Assembly (NCBI GenBank): GCA_023105745.1
Contig: JALGQZ010000005.1
Location: forward strand, 1,488,001 to 1,552,000
Origin: Austropuccinia psidii
Lineage: Eukaryota; Basidiomycota; Pucciniomycetes; Pucciniales; Sphaerophragmiaceae
Length of the DNA stretch: 64,000 bases
Direction of reading: 5' to 3'
In this document: positions 34,850 to 44,606 of the stretch, piece after piece
Position numbering within the stretch: position 1 is the first letter of the stretch
How the letters are laid out: each line of letters begins with the position of its first letter
Notes under the pieces: model-generated
Told to the model about the DNA's origin: nothing
What the model saw: the letters and a program-made list of their open reading frames with translations, nothing else
The model's database searches: none
Made by a program: the position numbers and the translations under genes

Positions 34850-35155
34850 CGGAGTCTCATCCGGATGGAGGGCGGTGCGGGTGCGTAAGCATGCTAAGCG
34901 TCGGGGAGGCGGAAGCCAATGAGGTGAAATTACACGAACATTGCGCATAGTGTTGAAATGGGTTTGGGCTTTGAGTGACATTCTCATGTGACACATGTGA
35001 CGATTGACGTTGTCTTGACGCTGACGTGACGTGACCCACTAAATCCAGTGACTATAAAGTGACACTAACGCGACTGAAGCAAGATTTTATACTGACCGCG
35101 GTGCGACGTGAAGTCAATCGCCGACGATTGACGCGAGATTCGCCCTGGTGAATGC
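34850..35155. other. Right terminal region of the Tet/JBP block
   Basis: Homologous, in inverted orientation, to 59546-59840. Shared words on the minus strand include ACCGCGGT, TATAAAATCTTGCTTCAG, TTTAGTGGGTCACGTCACG and CACATGTGTCACATGAGAAT. A TATA-like box with the same downstream context occurs in both copies. The outer limit is placed where similarity fades near 35155. Confidence 0.7.
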
Positions 35156-35500
35156 CTTCTGAAATGAATTGCCATAAATGACTACTGAAATGAATTGCCG
35201 TAAATGACTTGAAGTAATGAATGTCTTGAATTATGATGATTGGCATAAAATGAAATGATAATAAAGAAAGAAAATTAAAACATAAAGAAAGAAAGAAACA
35301 TTTGGCCATATCTTGACAAGGTCCAAATGGAGGGTATTGATGTTGTAAGCTTCCTGAACCTGTCCAAAGAATTGAAAAGTGCTCACAAAGTGCCCAAGGT
35401 GATGCTTACAACAACATATGGGTAGAATACCCCCTTAAAGGTGCATGCCAGGAGAGGAACTTACTTTCATAACTTCTTCTCCCCACCAAGCACCATAAAA
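35156..35500. other. Spacer between the Tet block and gypsy Pol
   Basis: Contains a 26-bp tandem duplication (CTGAAATGAATTGCC..TAAATGACT at about 35158-35210), then the region beyond the Pol stop codon. A run of G on the minus strand (TTTAAGGGGGTATTC, about 35426-35440) could be a polypurine tract. No 3' LTR matching the 5' LTR at 41311 was found, so the gypsy is probably truncated here. Confidence 0.45.
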
Positions 35501-38500
35501 TCAAACTCTTGAGGTATTTGGACCAGGCTTGTCTGGATACAATGAGTGGAAATCCTTGACAAGGTCTGGTGAGTTGGTAAGGTTGGAAGCTGGTTCCCAA
35601 GTGGTTCTTTCTGGGTCTTCACTGAATCCTTTCCACTCTACAAGATACCATAAATTACCTCTTTTGAGTTTTGAGTCCAGAACCTGAGCCACTTCCCATT
35701 CTTCTTGCTCTTCCACTAAAACTGGTGGTGGCGGCAATTGATGACGATTTGGGATAGTTGAATGCTTGACTGGTTCTAATAAGGACACATGGAATACAGG
35801 GTGAACTGTCTTCCATTGCTGAGGCAACTTGAGGTGATATGCATGGCTGCCAATCTTTTTAAGAACTTCAAAGGGTCCCAACCATCTTTCTGATAATTTC
35901 TTGGTGGGTCTTGTTGTCTTGATGTTCTTGGAAGCTAGCCATACTTTGTCCCCAGGTTGGAAATCAGGTGGAATTGCCCTATTTCTATCTGCATACTTCT
36001 TGAATCTCCTTATTGCTGACTCTAATTCTTCTTTGACAACTTGCTGTACTGATTGGAGTTTTGTTGATAACTTTCCAGCAGGTGAGTCTTGAGAAATATG
36101 GATTGAGTCAAAGCTGGGATTTCTTCCATAAATGGTGAAAAAAGGTGATTGCTTGGTTGATGAATGTTCTGCATTATTATAGGCAAATTCAGCCAGAGGG
36201 AGCCAGGTGTACCAGTCATCTTGATGGTAGCTGACATACATCCAAAGGTACTGTTCTAGTATCTGATTTACCCTCTCTGTCTGTCCATCTGTTTCAGGGT
36301 GAAAGGCAGTTGAAAGATCTCTTGATATCTTGAGCTGCTGACACAATTGAGTCCAGAATGATGAAACAAATAAGGATCCTCTATCACTGACAATACTGAC
36401 TGGGAGTCCATGCTTGGAAAATACATGACTAATGAATATTTGAGCTAAATCCAGAGCAGTGATTGTGCCATAAGTTGGAATGAAGATTGCCATTTTTGAG
36501 AATCTGTCCACAGCTACTAAAATTGAATCAAAGTTGTTGGACAGTGGCAATTGAGTGATAAAGTCCATTGATAATGAATTCCAAGGACCAGATGGAATTG
36601 AAAGAGGCTTGAGTAATCCAAACTTCTTGTGATGAATGTTCTTGTTTCTTGAACATTGCTGACATGAGGACACATAGTCCTTGATGAATTGATTCATGCC
36701 AGACCAATAAAAATCCCTCTTGATGAGCTTGAGGGTCTGCTCCTGGCCAGGATGGCCAGCCAATGGTGAGTCATGACGCCTTTGAAGAATATTGAGTTGA
36801 AGTTCTTCATTGCTTGGGATTACCACTCTATCTTTGAATAATAATAACTTGGCTTGAGGTTCAAGAGAATAATCTGGAACTGATTCACCTCTTGCTAGTT
36901 TCTTGAGTATTTCTTTATAGTCTTTGTCTTGCCATACTTCTTTTTGAATCTTGTCAACTAAATCTGAGAAAATTTCCACTTTGATTGAGAAGAATCTTGA
37001 CTCTTGAATTCCATCTTGCTTAAGTACTTGATGAAAATTCTGAGGATTCTTGCTGATGAAGTCCACCCCCCTCTCTGGGTACACGTCGTCCCGACGTGAC
37101 AAGGCATCTGGTAAAGTGGCCAGCCTGGCTGGGCGGTAAGTGATAGTGAAATGAAATTCTGAGAGAAATTCAGCCCAATGGGCCTGACGACGAGTAAGAA
37201 CTTTGGAAGACATGAAATACTGCAAGGGAGAGTGGTCTGTCAAGACCTCAAAAGAATTGGAAAGAGAAAGAAGAAATGCTCTCCAGCGCTTGAGAGCCCA
37301 AACTATGCCAAGGAGTTCCTTGTCATAAATTTCATAGTTGAGTTCAGCTGGCAAGAGCTTGCGACTATCAAATGCAATGGGGTGCTTTCCTGAGTCATTC
37401 ACCTGGCTCAGTACGGCGCCCAAAGCATAATCAGAAGCATCAGTCTCTACTATAGTAGGTAGAGAAGGATTAAAGTGACATAAGATAGGAGCAGAGGTGA
37501 AAGCTTCTTTGAGTGCTTGAAACTGACTAAGAGCTTCCTCATTGAAGATGAAAGGAGAATCTTTTTTAAGGAGGGAAGTGAGGGAAGTGATTTTTTTAGA
37601 ATAATTTTTAATGAAACGTCGATAAAAACTGGCAAAGCCAAGGAAAGATTGAAGGGCCTTGATGTTTTTGGGCTTAGGCCAATTGAGGATTTGCTGAACT
37701 TTTGAAGAATCCATCTTCAGGCCATCACTTGAAACAACATAGCCCAAGTATTCCACACTTGAGGCATGGAATACACACTTGGAGGCTTTGGCAAACAGAT
37801 CATTGTCCCTCAGTCTTTGGAGGACAGAGGCCACATGTTTGACATGTTCCTCCTCAGAACTGGAAAAGACCATGATATCATCTAGATAAACCACAACAAA
37901 CACATCCAAAAAATCTGCAAAGATATCATTTACTAGATTTTGGAAAGAAGCAGGAGCATTGGTCAAACCAAATGGCATGACCAAATACTCATAACTGCCA
38001 TATTTGGTTCTAAAGGCAGTTAAGTGCTCATCCCCCTCTTTGATTCTCAGAAGGTTATATGCACCAGGCAAATCTATCTTGGAGAAGATAGTGGAACCGT
38101 TGAATACGGTAAGAAGCTGGTTCATAGGAGGAACAGGGTATCTGTTCTTCCTAGTGACAGCATTGAGTTTGCGGTAGTCAACACACAAACGAAGACCTCC
38201 ATCCTTTTTCTTGACAAAAAGGACAGGTGCTCCTGTTGAAGAGGAGCTTGGTCTAATGAAACCTTTCTCTACATTCTCTGAAATGTAGGCCCGCAGTGTT
38301 TCTGACTCTTGATTTGATAATGAGTAGATAACACCAATTGGAGGTAGAAGACCCTCAAATTCGATATGGTGATCACAGGCGCGGTGTGGAGGAAGTTTCT
38401 CTGCTTTCACCTTGGAGAATACATCCAAATATTGGTGATAAGCAGGAGGAACAACCTTCAACACAGTTTCATTTTCTTCTGGCTCTTCCTCCTCATCCCA

Positions 38501-39220
38501 CTGCTCCTCCAGGGATGCATGAAAAGATAAGGGAGGAAGGTCCATATCCCCTTGGAAGAGATGAAGTGAAGATATGGCAACATCTTCTCCAACATCCTTT
38601 ATCTCTTTGAAGACTTCATCTCTTGATGGAAGTAATGACTGAGAGGGAATTATGGAAGGGATATGGACAGAAGAAGGAATGGAAGGTGTCTTAAGTTCAC
38701 CAGCCAGAGCAACACTGTTGACAGCAGTGGCTAAGTCATTACTAGTAGAAGGAATAATACCACTAGAATCCTTATGATTAGAATCATAGGTGATCAATCC
38801 ATTTTTCCAATCAATAATGGGATTGAAATGGTAAAGGAAATCATAGCCCAATATCAGGTCTTCTCCCTTGGGTGAATCTATGATAAAGAAATCCCATTCA
38901 AAGCTTGGGAAGGAAGGCAAGTCAACTACCCACTTGGTATAATGGGTGATGAACAAGGCAGGGGATTGATTAGAATCCAAAATGAAAAGAGGAATCTTTT
39001 CAGGGAGCTCTGACATAGTCAATGAGTACTTGAGAACAAAATTCTTTGCAATAAAAGAGTTTTTAGCACCAGAATCAATGAGAATACTATAAAAAATATC
39101 AGAGACAGAAGAGAAAATAAGAAATTTTAAAGATTTCTTGACACTAGTATTCAGAGTGCACAATTGTGCTCTTGAAGGAAATAAGTGAGAACCATTGAAC
39201 ACATCATGATCCCCACTCAG
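35501..39220 (-). CDS. Pol polyprotein of Ty3/gypsy chromovirus (intact frame)
   Basis: Open for 1233 codons from MFNGSHLFPS at 39202, but continuous in frame back to 39220, where a -1 shift from gag would enter. Order: retropepsin-like protease (ILIDSGAKNSF, near residue 43), reverse transcriptase (LRLCVDYRKLN, IDLPGAYNLL, MPFGLTNAPASF, catalytic VYLDDIMVF), RNase H (VETDASDYALGAVLS .. LPDALSRR), integrase with the HHCC zinc finger (HDSPLAGHPGQEQ .. CQQCSRNK) and DDE residues in SMDFITQLP, IVSDRGSLF and HPETDGQTERVNQ, and a C-terminal chromodomain (WEVAQVLDSKLKRGNLWYLV..WKGF). All catalytic residues are present. It would act in cytoplasmic particles and the nucleus to copy and integrate the element. 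No stop or frameshift was seen, so it is young. The Met start is probably not used. Confidence 0.95.
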   Translation of the reverse strand: MSGDHDVFNGSHLFPSRAQLCTLNTSVKKSLKFLIFSSVSDIFYSILIDSGAKNSFIAKNFVLKYSLTMSELPEKIPLFILDSNQSPALFITHYTKWVVDLPSFPSFEWDFFIIDSPKGEDLILGYDFLYHFNPIIDWKNGLITYDSNHKDSSGIIPSTSNDLATAVNSVALAGELKTPSIPSSVHIPSIIPSQSLLPSRDEVFKEIKDVGEDVAISSLHLFQGDMDLPPLSFHASLEEQWDEEEEPEENETVLKVVPPAYHQYLDVFSKVKAEKLPPHRACDHHIEFEGLLPPIGVIYSLSNQESETLRAYISENVEKGFIRPSSSSTGAPVLFVKKKDGGLRLCVDYRKLNAVTRKNRYPVPPMNQLLTVFNGSTIFSKIDLPGAYNLLRIKEGDEHLTAFRTKYGSYEYLVMPFGLTNAPASFQNLVNDIFADFLDVFVVVYLDDIMVFSSSEEEHVKHVASVLQRLRDNDLFAKASKCVFHASSVEYLGYVVSSDGLKMDSSKVQQILNWPKPKNIKALQSFLGFASFYRRFIKNYSKKITSLTSLLKKDSPFIFNEEALSQFQALKEAFTSAPILCHFNPSLPTIVETDASDYALGAVLSQVNDSGKHPIAFDSRKLLPAELNYEIYDKELLGIVWALKRWRAFLLSLSNSFEVLTDHSPLQYFMSSKVLTRRQAHWAEFLSEFHFTITYRPARLATLPDALSRRDDVYPERGVDFISKNPQNFHQVLKQDGIQESRFFSIKVEIFSDLVDKIQKEVWQDKDYKEILKKLARGESVPDYSLEPQAKLLLFKDRVVIPSNEELQLNILQRRHDSPLAGHPGQEQTLKLIKRDFYWSGMNQFIKDYVSSCQQCSRNKNIHHKKFGLLKPLSIPSGPWNSLSMDFITQLPLSNNFDSILVAVDRFSKMAIFIPTYGTITALDLAQIFISHVFSKHGLPVSIVSDRGSLFVSSFWTQLCQQLKISRDLSTAFHPETDGQTERVNQILEQYLWMYVSYHQDDWYTWLPLAEFAYNNAEHSSTKQSPFFTIYGRNPSFDSIHISQDSPAGKLSTKLQSVQQVVKEELESAIRRFKKYADRNRAIPPDFQPGDKVWLASKNIKTTRPTKKLSERWLGPFEVLKKIGSHAYHLKLPQQWKTVHPVFHVSLLEPVKHSTIPNRHQLPPPPVLVEEQEEWEVAQVLDSKLKRGNLWYLVEWKGFSEDPERTTWEPASNLTNSPDLVKDFHSLYPDKPGPNTSRV

Positions 39221-40578
39221 GCTTTTCCCTGCTTGCTAGGGAAGCCTCTTGATGATGACCCAGGCTTGTTCTGAGGTCTCTTGAAGCATTTTTCAATTGG
39301 GTGCTTGCCACCACAATAAGTACACAACCCTGCTTGAATCCTCCTCTCCTTTTCAGAACCGATTAATTTATTGTCCTTATTGAGGAGAGCAGCATGGGGT
39401 TTGTCCTTTGAAGATTGAAATTGCTTGCCCTTCTTATTCTTCTTCTGATGAGGCCTCTTTTGAAATGAGTTTTGAGGAGGCCTAGACTGATTGGATCCAC
39501 TGACTTGAGGCTTCTTTTCTTGATTGCCACCCTTTTCCTTTTGCCTCTCATGATATCTTGTGTCTAATTCTAAAGTGACATCCATAAGTTCTTGAAGAGT
39601 ATCAAAAGTTCCAGGGTGAGAAGCCAACTGGTCCAATAATCTTGATGCCAATCCTCTTCTGTACACATGAATATAAGCTCTTTCCCCCCAATCTCCAATT
39701 CTTGACATTCAGCTTCTGAAATCTACTATGTACAAGGAAACATGACCACTTTCCTTCATCCTCAAATTGTCCAACTCCTGTTCAGCTTTCCTGACTTCAT
39801 TGGGGTCACCAAACAGAGTCAATAATTGAGATTCAAACAATGGCCAATTATTGAGGAGGTAGGAAGGGTCTTCATTGGAAATATTTGAGAGGTAAGGTTC
39901 AATCCATTTGCCAGCTCTACCAGTAAGAAAAGAAGTTGAGTACAAAACCTTCTTCCTGTCAGAGAAGAAGTTTGCTGGATCATTATGGAAAATTAATTGA
40001 CAGGATTGGATAAATCCTCTCAACCTATGAGCTTGAGTACCATCAAAAGAATCAGGTGCCTTCATGGATGGAGTCTTGAAAGCAGGGGCTTTGGAATTGT
40101 CCCTGGGGGCAACTGCTTGAGTGAGTTGTCCCATGAATTGAGTCATCTGCTCCATCATCTTGAGGAGACTTGGATCAGTTTGAGAGACAAGAGGTTGACT
40201 AGAAAGGGCTATATTAGAACCCTGAGGAACCTCTGGAGCATTTTCCAAGGCATCTGCCACTTCAGTTTCCCCAGAATCTTCCTCTTCCACAGACTCTTCC
40301 CCCTCTTCATCTTCAACTTCCCCTAATCTTGCTCTTGCACCTTCAGACATGCCAGGGTAGCCACCCAAAAGTCCAGAAAAGGATCTTGATCTTCTAGATT
40401 TTATTCCACCTCTTCTTGAGGGTGCTGCTCCTTCCATTGGTGGTCCTCTCTCCAAGTTTGCACTCAGTTGATGAACTGATGGTGTGGGGTCAAGACGAGC
40501 CCTTGCTGTAGGAGTGAGAACAGCTGGAATTTTCTGGGATCTAGTATTCTTTGCTGGGGGGCTATGCTGGACTGGCAT
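39217..40578 (-). pseudogene. Gag of the minus-strand gypsy, one in-frame stop
   Basis: Starts MPVQHSPPAKNTRSQ at 40578. A disordered acidic N-terminal half (EDEEGEESVEEEDSGE) is followed by the capsid-like region (TPSMKAPDSFDGTQAHRLRG, RKVLYSTSFLTGRAGKWIEP, FGDPNEVRKAEQELD) and a basic C-terminus with a zinc knuckle CTYCGGKHPIEKC (CX2CX3HX4C). The frame is interrupted by TGA at 39711-39709, where the plus-strand copy has TTA (DFRSLVSRIGDW). The second part, 39708-39217, continues in the same frame. Total length is about 453 codons, the same as the intact Gag at 62203. A single stop with everything else intact suggests very recent loss, a sequencing error, or read-through. Confidence 0.88.
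39223..39229 (-). promoter_or_regulatory. Candidate -1 ribosomal frameshift heptamer (gag-pol)
   Basis: Minus strand G GGA AAA in the gag frame, followed by GCC TGA. Pol is open in exactly the -1 frame from here. The same heptamer precedes the gag stop in the copies at 5288-5294 and 63528-63534. Confidence 0.65.
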
Positions 40579-41310
40579 TATGAAAAGAATTAAAATAACT
40601 TGATGGTATTAAGAAGAATAATCAGGCTTGGCCAAATCAATCACAATAAAATCTTGATGAATCTTGAGGAATCAATTCAAATCTTGAGGAATCAAATTCA
40701 ATCAACAGTCAAATAAATTCAATCAATCAACAATCAATTCAAATCAAATATCAATAATCTTGAGGAAATCAATAATCAATCAATATTCAATCAATAATCA
40801 ATCAATAAGTGTCTTCAATATGAAATCAAGTCTTGAGGAATCAATCAATCAGTCCAAAATCTTCAGAAATCAATTCAATATCTTGATGAGTCAAATCAAA
40901 TCAATAATCAAATCAATTCTTGAGGATCAATCAATATCTTGAGAATTCAAAAGTCAATCAATAATCCAAATGAAATCCTGAATCAATAACCCAATCAACC
41001 AATGAATCCCAATGAATAATCCAATCCAATAACCAATCAATTACTCCTGAATAAGACCTGAATAAAAACACAGAAAAAATTTGATTGATAAAAATAAAAT
41101 GAAGTGATGAAATGGTCAGCAATGATTAAGAAGGAAAAAGAATCAATTTTCATAAGAATGAAATGAATGAGATGAAAATTGATGAGAGAGAAAAATTCAT
41201 AGAAAATCATAAAAAATCATAAAATCATGAAAAGGTCATAATTGATGAATGAGAGGAAATGAATATAAATGAATGAAAAGAAAGAATCAAATATGAGTTA
41301 ATTAATTTAA
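40579..41310 (-). other. Gypsy leader, CAATCAAT-rich
   Basis: About 730 bp between LTR and gag made largely of AATCAATCAAT and TCTTGAGGA words. The 60-codon frame within (40760-40942 plus) is low-complexity and not a gene. Next to the LTR the minus strand reads TTAAATTAATTAACTCATA, without the usual TGG of a tRNA primer-binding site. Confidence 0.65.
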
Positions 41311-42073
41311 TGTCACAGGGGCTCTTCGAAGTGAAGAGGGCCTGGCACTCAGTAAACTGGGACTCACTTATGGAGGGCTCAAAGATAAGATAAAAAAGAG
41401 ATACACTTAAGAGTGTTAAAGATAAATTGCTAAAGAATAAATATAAGAAAAAGCAGCAACAAAAGATAAGAGTAAAAGAATAGAAGAGCCAACCACAAAC
41501 AAGTCCAAGTCCACTGTTTCAACCTGTCAGAATGGAAAGAGAAGGGTTAATAAGGATATGGCCACCCAACTCATACTGTACAGGCGAAGAAAGAAAAGGC
41601 AAAGACTAACTTAAAATTAAATAATTATAATACCCAAAATAAGGATAAGAATAATTATAAAATAATAAATAAACTAAATTAATTAACTGGGGAAAAGTCC
41701 CCAGGGGGGAGAAAGAGGGGCTGGTATATGTGAGAATCACCAGCCCTGATCCAGAGGAAGAATTTTCATGAGAATAATTGATGATTGAATTGAGTCTGGC
41801 CAATACAGGTCCTGTACAGCTGTACAGAACCTGTACAAGAGGTGTGGTGTATTTGAGTGATCATACAGTTCCATACTGGTGTATTGAAACTGTATTGGGT
41901 GAATCCAACCTGTACAGGTATTGACAGGCTGTATTGATGTACCAAGCTGTATGCATGTTTCAGAATGAAGATTGCTGAAACTGACTGCTGATGCAGATAC
42001 TGGATTTGCTGATTTGAGGTGTTTGAGTGGGTGTATGAATGAATACCCTTACCCCTGATGGATGGTTGTTACA
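41311..42073 (-). mobile_element. 5' LTR of the minus-strand gypsy (family A)
   Basis: Plus strand TGTCACAGGGGCTCTTC to GGTTGTTACA, 763 bp, the same ends as the solo LTR at 21655-22421. An alternative outer end is 42144 (GGTTGTGACA), which would give a perfect 7-bp TGTCACA/TGTGACA terminal repeat as in the LTR at 59849-61425. The solo LTR supports 42073. Confidence 0.8.
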
Positions 42074-42981
42074 CCAAAAAGCCAATTGGGTCAGGCTGAA
42101 AATGCCATAAACACTAATGGGGGGTTCTCCCCATGGTTGTGACAGCCTTCAAGTTTTGGGAAGGATAATTTATTTCTACCAACCCCTTAATCTTTCTTTC
42201 ACAGGTGATACTCAATTGTTGATAGTTTTATCCTTAGGAAAGAAATATACTGTTCATATAAATGATAGTTTTCAGATCAAAAAAAAGAAAATTGCAGATC
42301 AAAATGTGAAGTTTTCTCATCCCCTTGTCTTTTCTGGTTGAATTATAAAAATGATTCTGAGTTTTTAGTCATTATAATAATTAAAAGTGGGGTTTTTTGC
42401 CACAACAATACTCTTGTGAGACATATAGGCCTAGTTACCTTCAACTCTAACCCAATTTGTTCTTTACCACAGTTCATGGTACTTTTGGGAGTCTTGCTTA
42501 TGCCTTGGTTTCATGCCATAAAGAATCAAAATAGAACAGGATTTTTTCAGAACTAAAGCTTAAATATGTTTTTATCCATCTCCAGGAGATATGGCATTGC
42601 TTATGTGTCCCGCCTTTAGAGGTTTTGATTCATGGACTCAGAAAATGCTTTTTCAATGTTTTCCTGCACTTTTCTCAAATTGCGTAATACTCAACTTGTA
42701 ATTCAAAAAATTATCAGCATAAATTTACAAACCAAGACGTTGCAATAAAGATTGCCACATAGTTTTCTGAGCCTCTTTCCAGCTGCCCTATCTTATTCCT
42801 AATCAAAATTCTGTAATGCTTCAGTGATGAGAGGTAAAATCAATTTCTTGACACCGTATTGTTAGTTTCAAAATAGTGGGCTATCATGATTTCAATCAAA
42901 CAAGAGATACTATGCCGGGTTGCATTTAAGCACAGGCTGCATTGGCAACTCTGTTCTTGTGGATAAAACTATCTATTCAAG
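42074..42981. other. Region 3' of the SDR gene
   Basis: About 900 bp of less AT-extreme DNA. The first 70 bp (to 42144) carry CCATGGTTGTGACA, the reverse complement of the outer end of the other family-A LTR form, so they may be a LTR remnant. Frames at 42117-42341 and 42338-42556 (plus) have no recognisable features. It may include the SDR 3' untranslated region. Confidence 0.4.
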
Positions 42982-44606
42982 CTATTTATTTTTATCCTCG
43001 GCGCGTTGCACCAAGGTCTCGCAAAGCTCCCAAAATTGCTGCCCCAATCGACCCCCGATATCTTCAGCCTCCGGGCTCTTCTTAGCTACCTGTCCATAAG
43101 GAACCAAATAAGCAGCCCTAAAGAAAATTGCAAGATTTTAATATTAGCTTCAATCAACCAGACTTTGGCTCTTTTTGGCTCAAAGTAGTCTCAAAACAGA
43201 CTGAGTTTTTTTTTTCAAAGCATACTTAAGATCTTTGGTTTCAATTTCGGGAGAAGTAGCTGCGTACAGCTGGGTCAAAGCACCATCCGTTGGCGTGGCA
43301 GAAACCGATCGCATGAAGGCTTTCTGTTTAATAGGGTATGGAAAAAAAATTCGCAAGTTGATTACGGGCGCATCAGCAAAAACCCAAAAACCCATATTTG
43401 ACCAGTGCAAGACCAAGGCGGGAAAGACAACTTACACCAAGTGCAACTAAGACAGACGGCCACCTTTGAAATAGGTCTGAAAATTTTCAAAAGGGGATCA
43501 GCTTGGTGGGTTTAATTTTACACGACAGCATGGGCACTCAACATCGTGCGATTTCAGTGTCGACAGCCCCTGGGTGCTAAGAAGTTTTCAAACTGTAGTT
43601 AGTTGAATTCCTTCAACCCCTACCACCGCAAAATACAAGTAACAAGCTTACAACCGACAAACAATAGATATTAGTATTACTGAGCCTCCTTTGGAGTTCG
43701 TTGGTCAAAAGTATGTTCTAAGAAAAATAAGATCACTTCCATTCAGTCTATTAATCAAAGGGTGAAATCAAACATGGTGGTTCGGAAAACAAACACTGAG
43801 TTTACTGTAAGCATAGCGATCCATCTCTTTTTTCCTTCTGTTATTCAAGCCTTCTAAGCTAGAGAAATCAGGCTGCCGGGCTTGTATGTGTGCCGCACTA
43901 GAAACATTAACAATCCTAACGTGGGAGTCTGAAACTGAGCTAGCTGTATTCTTGAGAAGCGGTAGTAGGCTGGTAGTTAGAGCAAAATGGCCAGTGCCAT
44001 TACATGCTTGTATTTCAATGCCATCAACGCTGAGCTCATAGGGTGCCATCGTCTAGTGAAAAGCGTTTTCAATCAAGTATTCTATTTCGAGATCAGACGA
44101 AAATAGAAATACCAGGTGGAATGCTCACGATTCCAGCATTATTGACCAGGATATCAAGCCGACTCTCTTTGCTGCTCAGAGTTTCGGCCGCAGCCTTAGC
44201 GGAAGACAAAACAGTCAAATCAAAATAAATGAACTCAATCTGAGCATTTGGTACTTGGTCCTTGATTTTCTTGATTGCCTCGTGAGCACGAGCTTCAGAT
44301 CTGCACGCTATACTATTCCAACGAATGCAATTTCAACATGGTCATTATGAAATGGAATCAACTCCAGATTTCAAAGACGCCCAAAAAAAACAACACTCAA
44401 CTAGACCTTGGCTTCGTGTCGAGCAAGCTCGAGGCATGTGGCCAATCCCAAGCCGCAGTTTCCTCCTTCAAAATTGTACTTCTATCAGAGCTCTTCAAAC
44501 CTGTTTAATATTATGGGTCAAAATCCAGAGCTTTCTGACCTGTTACCAGGGCAACCCGACCTGTTGAGGAAAAGTGGTTCGGCTAAATGTTAACTTTCCG
44601 GCTCAT
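42982..44606 (-). CDS. Short-chain dehydrogenase/reductase (SDR), host gene with nine or more exons
   Basis: Exons on the minus strand that join in frame without stops: 44560-44540, 44465-44402, 44312-44129, 44052-43795, 43717-43652, 43576-43543, 43476-43436, 43323-43226, 43117-42982. Introns are about 50-250 bp with GT..AG ends. The joined product has about 300 residues. Motifs in order: VALVTGGNCGLGLA (Rossmann TGxxxGxG), VYIACRSEARA (an Arg after beta-2 that favours NADP), DILVNNAGI (NNAG), RIVNVSSAAH (catalytic Ser), DRYAYSKLSN (YxxxK), SVHPGAVDTEIAR and a C-terminal AAYLVPYGQV. This matches the retinol-dehydrogenase/WW-oxidoreductase-like SDRs that oxidise or reduce alcohols and ketones with NAD(P)(H); the substrate is unknown. 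The first exon is unresolved: an ATG at 44606 (MSRK) fits by content but not by phase. It appears intact and is the clearest ordinary gene in the window. Confidence 0.85.

Larger units (their letters stand above)
29063..35155. mobile_element. Candidate mobile block carrying a Tet/JBP-like oxygenase and a partner gene
   Basis: About 6.1 kb that differs from its surroundings: higher GC, frequent CpG, intact spliced genes and no LTR-type ends. It interrupts LTR-B copy 5 on the left and ends near the 3' side of the gypsy at 35.5 kb on the right. Its right-terminal ~300 bp recur inverted at 59.55-59.85 kb, which shows that the end is repeated in the genome. Tandem repeats lie near both ends (29.09-29.30 and 34.17-34.79 kb). 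I could not find terminal inverted repeats or a target duplication, so mobility is inferred, not shown. Confidence 0.5.

Noticed and set aside
35160..35500. A 3' LTR for the minus-strand gypsy
   Set aside because: No sequence matching TGTCACAGGGG or the 763-bp LTR was found between the Pol stop and the Tet block.
42074..42144. Extension of the gypsy 5' LTR to 42144
   Set aside because: The terminal repeat would be perfect, but the solo copy at 21655-22421 ends at TGTTACA with a near-matching target duplication, so 42073 is preferred; 42144 is kept as an alternative.
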